A DNA stretch of 64,000 nucleotides from Anaeromicropila herbilytica (GTDB lineage: Bacteria > Bacillota > Clostridia > Lachnospirales > Lachnospiraceae), in assembly GCF_016591975.1 (NCBI RefSeq), contig NZ_AP024169.1:2891001-2955000 (forward strand). Direction: 5' to 3'. The notes below the pieces were generated by a model. It ran no database searches, had not been told where the DNA came from, and saw only the letters and a list, made by a program, of their open reading frames with translations. The position numbers and the translations under genes were made by a program. This document shows, piece by piece, positions 62,369-64,000 of this stretch (within the stretch, counting starts at the first letter, position 1; each line of letters begins with the position of its first letter).

Positions 62369-62875
62369 ATGAAATTATTAATTCACGACTTAAAAAGTGA
62401 TGTATTTCAAAGCGCATTCCCATCACTACCTGAGGATACAAAAATCACATCAAACGAATCCACCATCCACCATTGTATTGGATGCTTTGGTTGTTGGGTT
62501 AAAACTCCTTCCAAATGTTCCATTCGCGATAAATATGGTAACATGGGTGAATATTTATCAAAATGCAACGAATTAATCATAGTAAGCAATTGTCGTTATG
62601 GCGGTTTTAGCCCTTTTGTTAAAAGCGTATTAGATCGTAGTATTTCTTATGTTCATCCTTATTTTCGTTTTATAAATGGCGAGATGCACCACAAAAGACG
62701 CTATGATAACAAGATTAACCTACATGTTCATTTCTATGGAGAAATCACAGAGGATGAAAAGAATACTGCTAACAAGCTCGTAAAAGCAAATTCTATTAAT
62801 TTGGATTTAGATTCCTATGATGTTTCTTTCTATAAGGTTACTAAAGAAATGGAGGGTATAATTTTATGCAAATAG
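62369..62875 (+). CDS. Flavodoxin-like protein with CxGCxxC motif, first of a pair
   Basis: 168 residues from ATG 62369, with AAAAGGAGACATTCT before it. It resembles NAD(P)H-dependent FMN reductases by the motif CIGCFGCWVKTPSKCSIRD near residue 45 and by ELIIVSNCRYGGFSPFVKSVLDRS. The usual N-terminal phosphate loop (GSPRxxSNT) is missing; the protein starts MKLLIHDLKSDVF. Its last 10 nt overlap the following gene, so translation is coupled. It may work as a subunit with that protein. Confidence 0.8.
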   Translation: MKLLIHDLKSDVFQSAFPSLPEDTKITSNESTIHHCIGCFGCWVKTPSKCSIRDKYGNMGEYLSKCNELIIVSNCRYGGFSPFVKSVLDRSISYVHPYFRFINGEMHHKRRYDNKINLHVHFYGEITEDEKNTANKLVKANSINLDLDSYDVSFYKVTKEMEGIILCK

Positions 62876-63516
62876 CACTTATTAACGGAAGCCCTAAATA
62901 TAAGAATAGCGCCTCAGAAGTTATTTTAGAAGATTTAGAAGAATGTTTAAAGAAGAATCCTAATATAAAGGTTACACATTTTTCATTCTTAAAACCTCAG
63001 ATTGATCAAAAGGACATTAAATCTCTATTTTCATGTAATTGTTGGGTATTTGCTTTTCCTCTCTATGTAGATGGTATTCCTTCACATTTATTGAATTGTA
63101 TGATTCAACTTGAAAAATATATAGGGGCGCACCCTAATGTTCCTAAGACAATTCATGTATATGGCATTAGTAATTCCGGCTTTCATGAAGGAAAGCAAAA
63201 TATAATAGCAATCGAAATATTGAAAAATTGGTGCATAAAATCAGGTCTTATCTGGGGACAAGGACTTGGAGTTGGTGCTGGTGGAATGCTTGCTGGCCTA
63301 AAAAAAGTTCCACTTGGTCATGGCCCTAAAAAGAACCTAGGGAAAGCTTTTGAACCTTTTGTAAGTAATATCGTACATAGGAAAAGTGAAGAAATCATTG
63401 TTACTTCTGCAAACTTTCCTAGACTCGCATACAAAATAGCTGCTGAATTCGGTTGGAGAAAGCAGATTAAGGCAAATGGACTTAAAAGAAAAGATATTTT
63501 TAGAAAATGTAATTAA
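62866..63516 (+). CDS. Flavodoxin-like NAD(P)H oxidoreductase, second of a pair
   Basis: 216 residues. It begins MQIALINGSPKYKNSASEVI, with the FMN phosphate loop present, then has FAFPLYVDGIPSHLLNCM, typical of flavodoxin-fold reductases. The CxGCxxC motif of the first protein is absent. The C-terminal 60 residues are basic. It overlaps the first gene by 10 nt. Together the two hold the motifs usually found in one protein, which suggests a heterodimer. Confidence 0.82.
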   Translation: MQIALINGSPKYKNSASEVILEDLEECLKKNPNIKVTHFSFLKPQIDQKDIKSLFSCNCWVFAFPLYVDGIPSHLLNCMIQLEKYIGAHPNVPKTIHVYGISNSGFHEGKQNIIAIEILKNWCIKSGLIWGQGLGVGAGGMLAGLKKVPLGHGPKKNLGKAFEPFVSNIVHRKSEEIIVTSANFPRLAYKIAAEFGWRKQIKANGLKRKDIFRKCN

Positions 63517-63551
63517 CTCTTTTCATTTATATTACATATTTACAGATTAGT

Positions 63552-63620
63552 AAAACCCATGCAATCATTTTATAGATAATCTTGATATCCTGACAGATTA
63601 AAATTGCATGGGTTTTATTT
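63552..63620 (+). terminator. Terminator after the flavodoxin-like pair
   Basis: AAAACCCATGCAAT (63552-63565) pairs with ATTGCATGGGTTTT (63603-63616), followed by ATTTTAT. The loop of 37 nt is long for a terminator. Confidence 0.65.
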
Positions 63621-63668
63621 TATAGTCATATCATACAACGTCTTACTAGAATTCTTTTAACAAACTTT

Positions 63669-63923
63669 GGTTAGGGCGTCAAAAGTCATTCTAAATCTTA
63701 ATTGTGTATATTGATGTATAATTATTAATTTTGGCGTAGTCCGGCCGAAAGTATCGTTTATATTTTGTCAAGACTCAAAGTAAAAATACGAACATAAGTG
63801 AGTATTTTTACTTGTTTTGAGGCTTGTAAAAAATATGATGCTAGAGGGAAAGGTAGCTAAAATTCATAATTATACAGCGATATACACTCAGTAAACTAAA
63901 ATAAGACTTTTGACACCATAACC
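63669..63923 (-). repeat. MITE-like element, copy B
   Basis: About 255 bp, inverted relative to copy A at 35126-35393. Its ends, GGTTAGGGCGTCAAAAGTC and the complement GGTTATGGTGTCAAAAGTC, resemble those of copy A. The shared internal blocks lie at 63878-63897 and 63758-63771 on the complement. The middle forms a long hairpin (AGTAAAAATAC, then GTATTTTTACT). No ORF is supported. Confidence 0.75.
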
Positions 63924-63927
63924 AACT

Positions 63928-64000
63928 TTAGAATTCTTTCTTTAAGCTTCTATCAAACAATTCTTGTAATACTTTCTTACAATCTCCGTTTTCATATAAC
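63928..64000 (-). CDS. Possible 3' end of a gene running in from the right
   Basis: On the minus strand the last 23 codons are open and end at TAA 63928-63930 (ending LFDRSLKKEF). The charged, helical composition looks like coding sequence and the stop lies right beside the MITE-like element. Too short to identify. Confidence 0.4.
   Translation of the reverse strand, partial: LYENGDCKKVLQELFDRSLKKEF

Noticed and set aside
63669..63923. Protein-coding gene in the last kilobase
   Set aside because: Sequence is fold-back repeat; frames are short and not preceded by ribosome-binding sites.

Overview
The DNA is AT-rich, carries Gram-positive ribosome-binding sites (AAGGAGG type), and holds a MreBCD-PBP2-MinCDE-RodA cluster and a YlmE/SepF/YlmG/YlmH/DivIVA cluster. 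That points to a low-GC Firmicute of the Clostridia, most probably a Lachnospiraceae close to Lachnoclostridium (Clostridium) phytofermentans. The genus is inferred from gene content and style; no search was run. Most genes from 1 to 43.6 kb and from 47.9 to 57.7 kb lie on the minus strand. The plus-strand genes are a DUF378 gene, an ABC exporter pair, an AraC regulator, a YesL-type gene, an ISL3-like transposase and a flavodoxin-like pair.

Layout. 0-2 kb: TldD/TldE protease pair, with a long tldD leader holding two tandem hairpin modules. 2.4-15 kb: accessory and housekeeping genes (MYG1-like, MFS exporter with ArsR-type regulator, LRR protein, peptidase T, AEC carrier with PepV, cupin, BlaI-like regulator with HAD phosphatase, AAA/DUF4143 ATPase). 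14.9-23 kb: rluD, lspA, aroB, divIVA, ylmH, yggT, sepF, yggS, an HlyD-like protein and a radical SAM protein. 23.3-34.5 kb: DUF378, D-Ala-D-Ala carboxypeptidase, mgsA, rodA, minE/D/C, a long PBP2, mreD/C/B, radC, DUF4321. 34.5-35.4 kb: gene-free, made of two fold-back repeat elements. 35.4-43.6 kb: methionine gamma-lyase-like protein, ECF transporter (T, fused A-A, S), HD hydrolase with a coupled 50-residue ORF, LprI-like and CapA-like proteins. 43.8-47.7 kb: heterodimeric ABC exporter. 47.9-52.8 kb: phosphate transport pair, patatin, M42 peptidase, half-length DapF-like protein. 53-58.9 kb: AraC regulator, LplABC-type carbohydrate uptake genes, YesL-type protein. 58.9-60.4 kb: complete ISL3-like insertion sequence with 8-bp target duplication. 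60.4-63.5 kb: thpR, CoiA-like gene, flavodoxin-like pair. The window ends in a second copy of the MITE-like element.

How the genes work together. Two clusters encode shape and division: MreBCD, PBP2 and RodA build the side wall, MinCDE with DivIVA place the septum, and SepF anchors FtsZ. RluD, LspA and AroB are embedded housekeeping functions. Several small transport units (ECF vitamin-type importer, PiT phosphate carrier, sugar ABC importer, two drug-type exporters) sit around this core.

The most unusual content is non-coding. A hairpin module ending in a Shine-Dalgarno sequence lies directly before tldD, with a degraded copy before thpR. Its hairpin also lies at the centre of a 350-bp fold-back element at 34.7-35.0 kb. 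Two related 255-268 bp elements with shared terminal inverted repeats look like MITEs, and a 36-bp palindrome before the ABC exporter resembles their ends. The half DapF lacking its catalytic cysteine is the most unusual protein.
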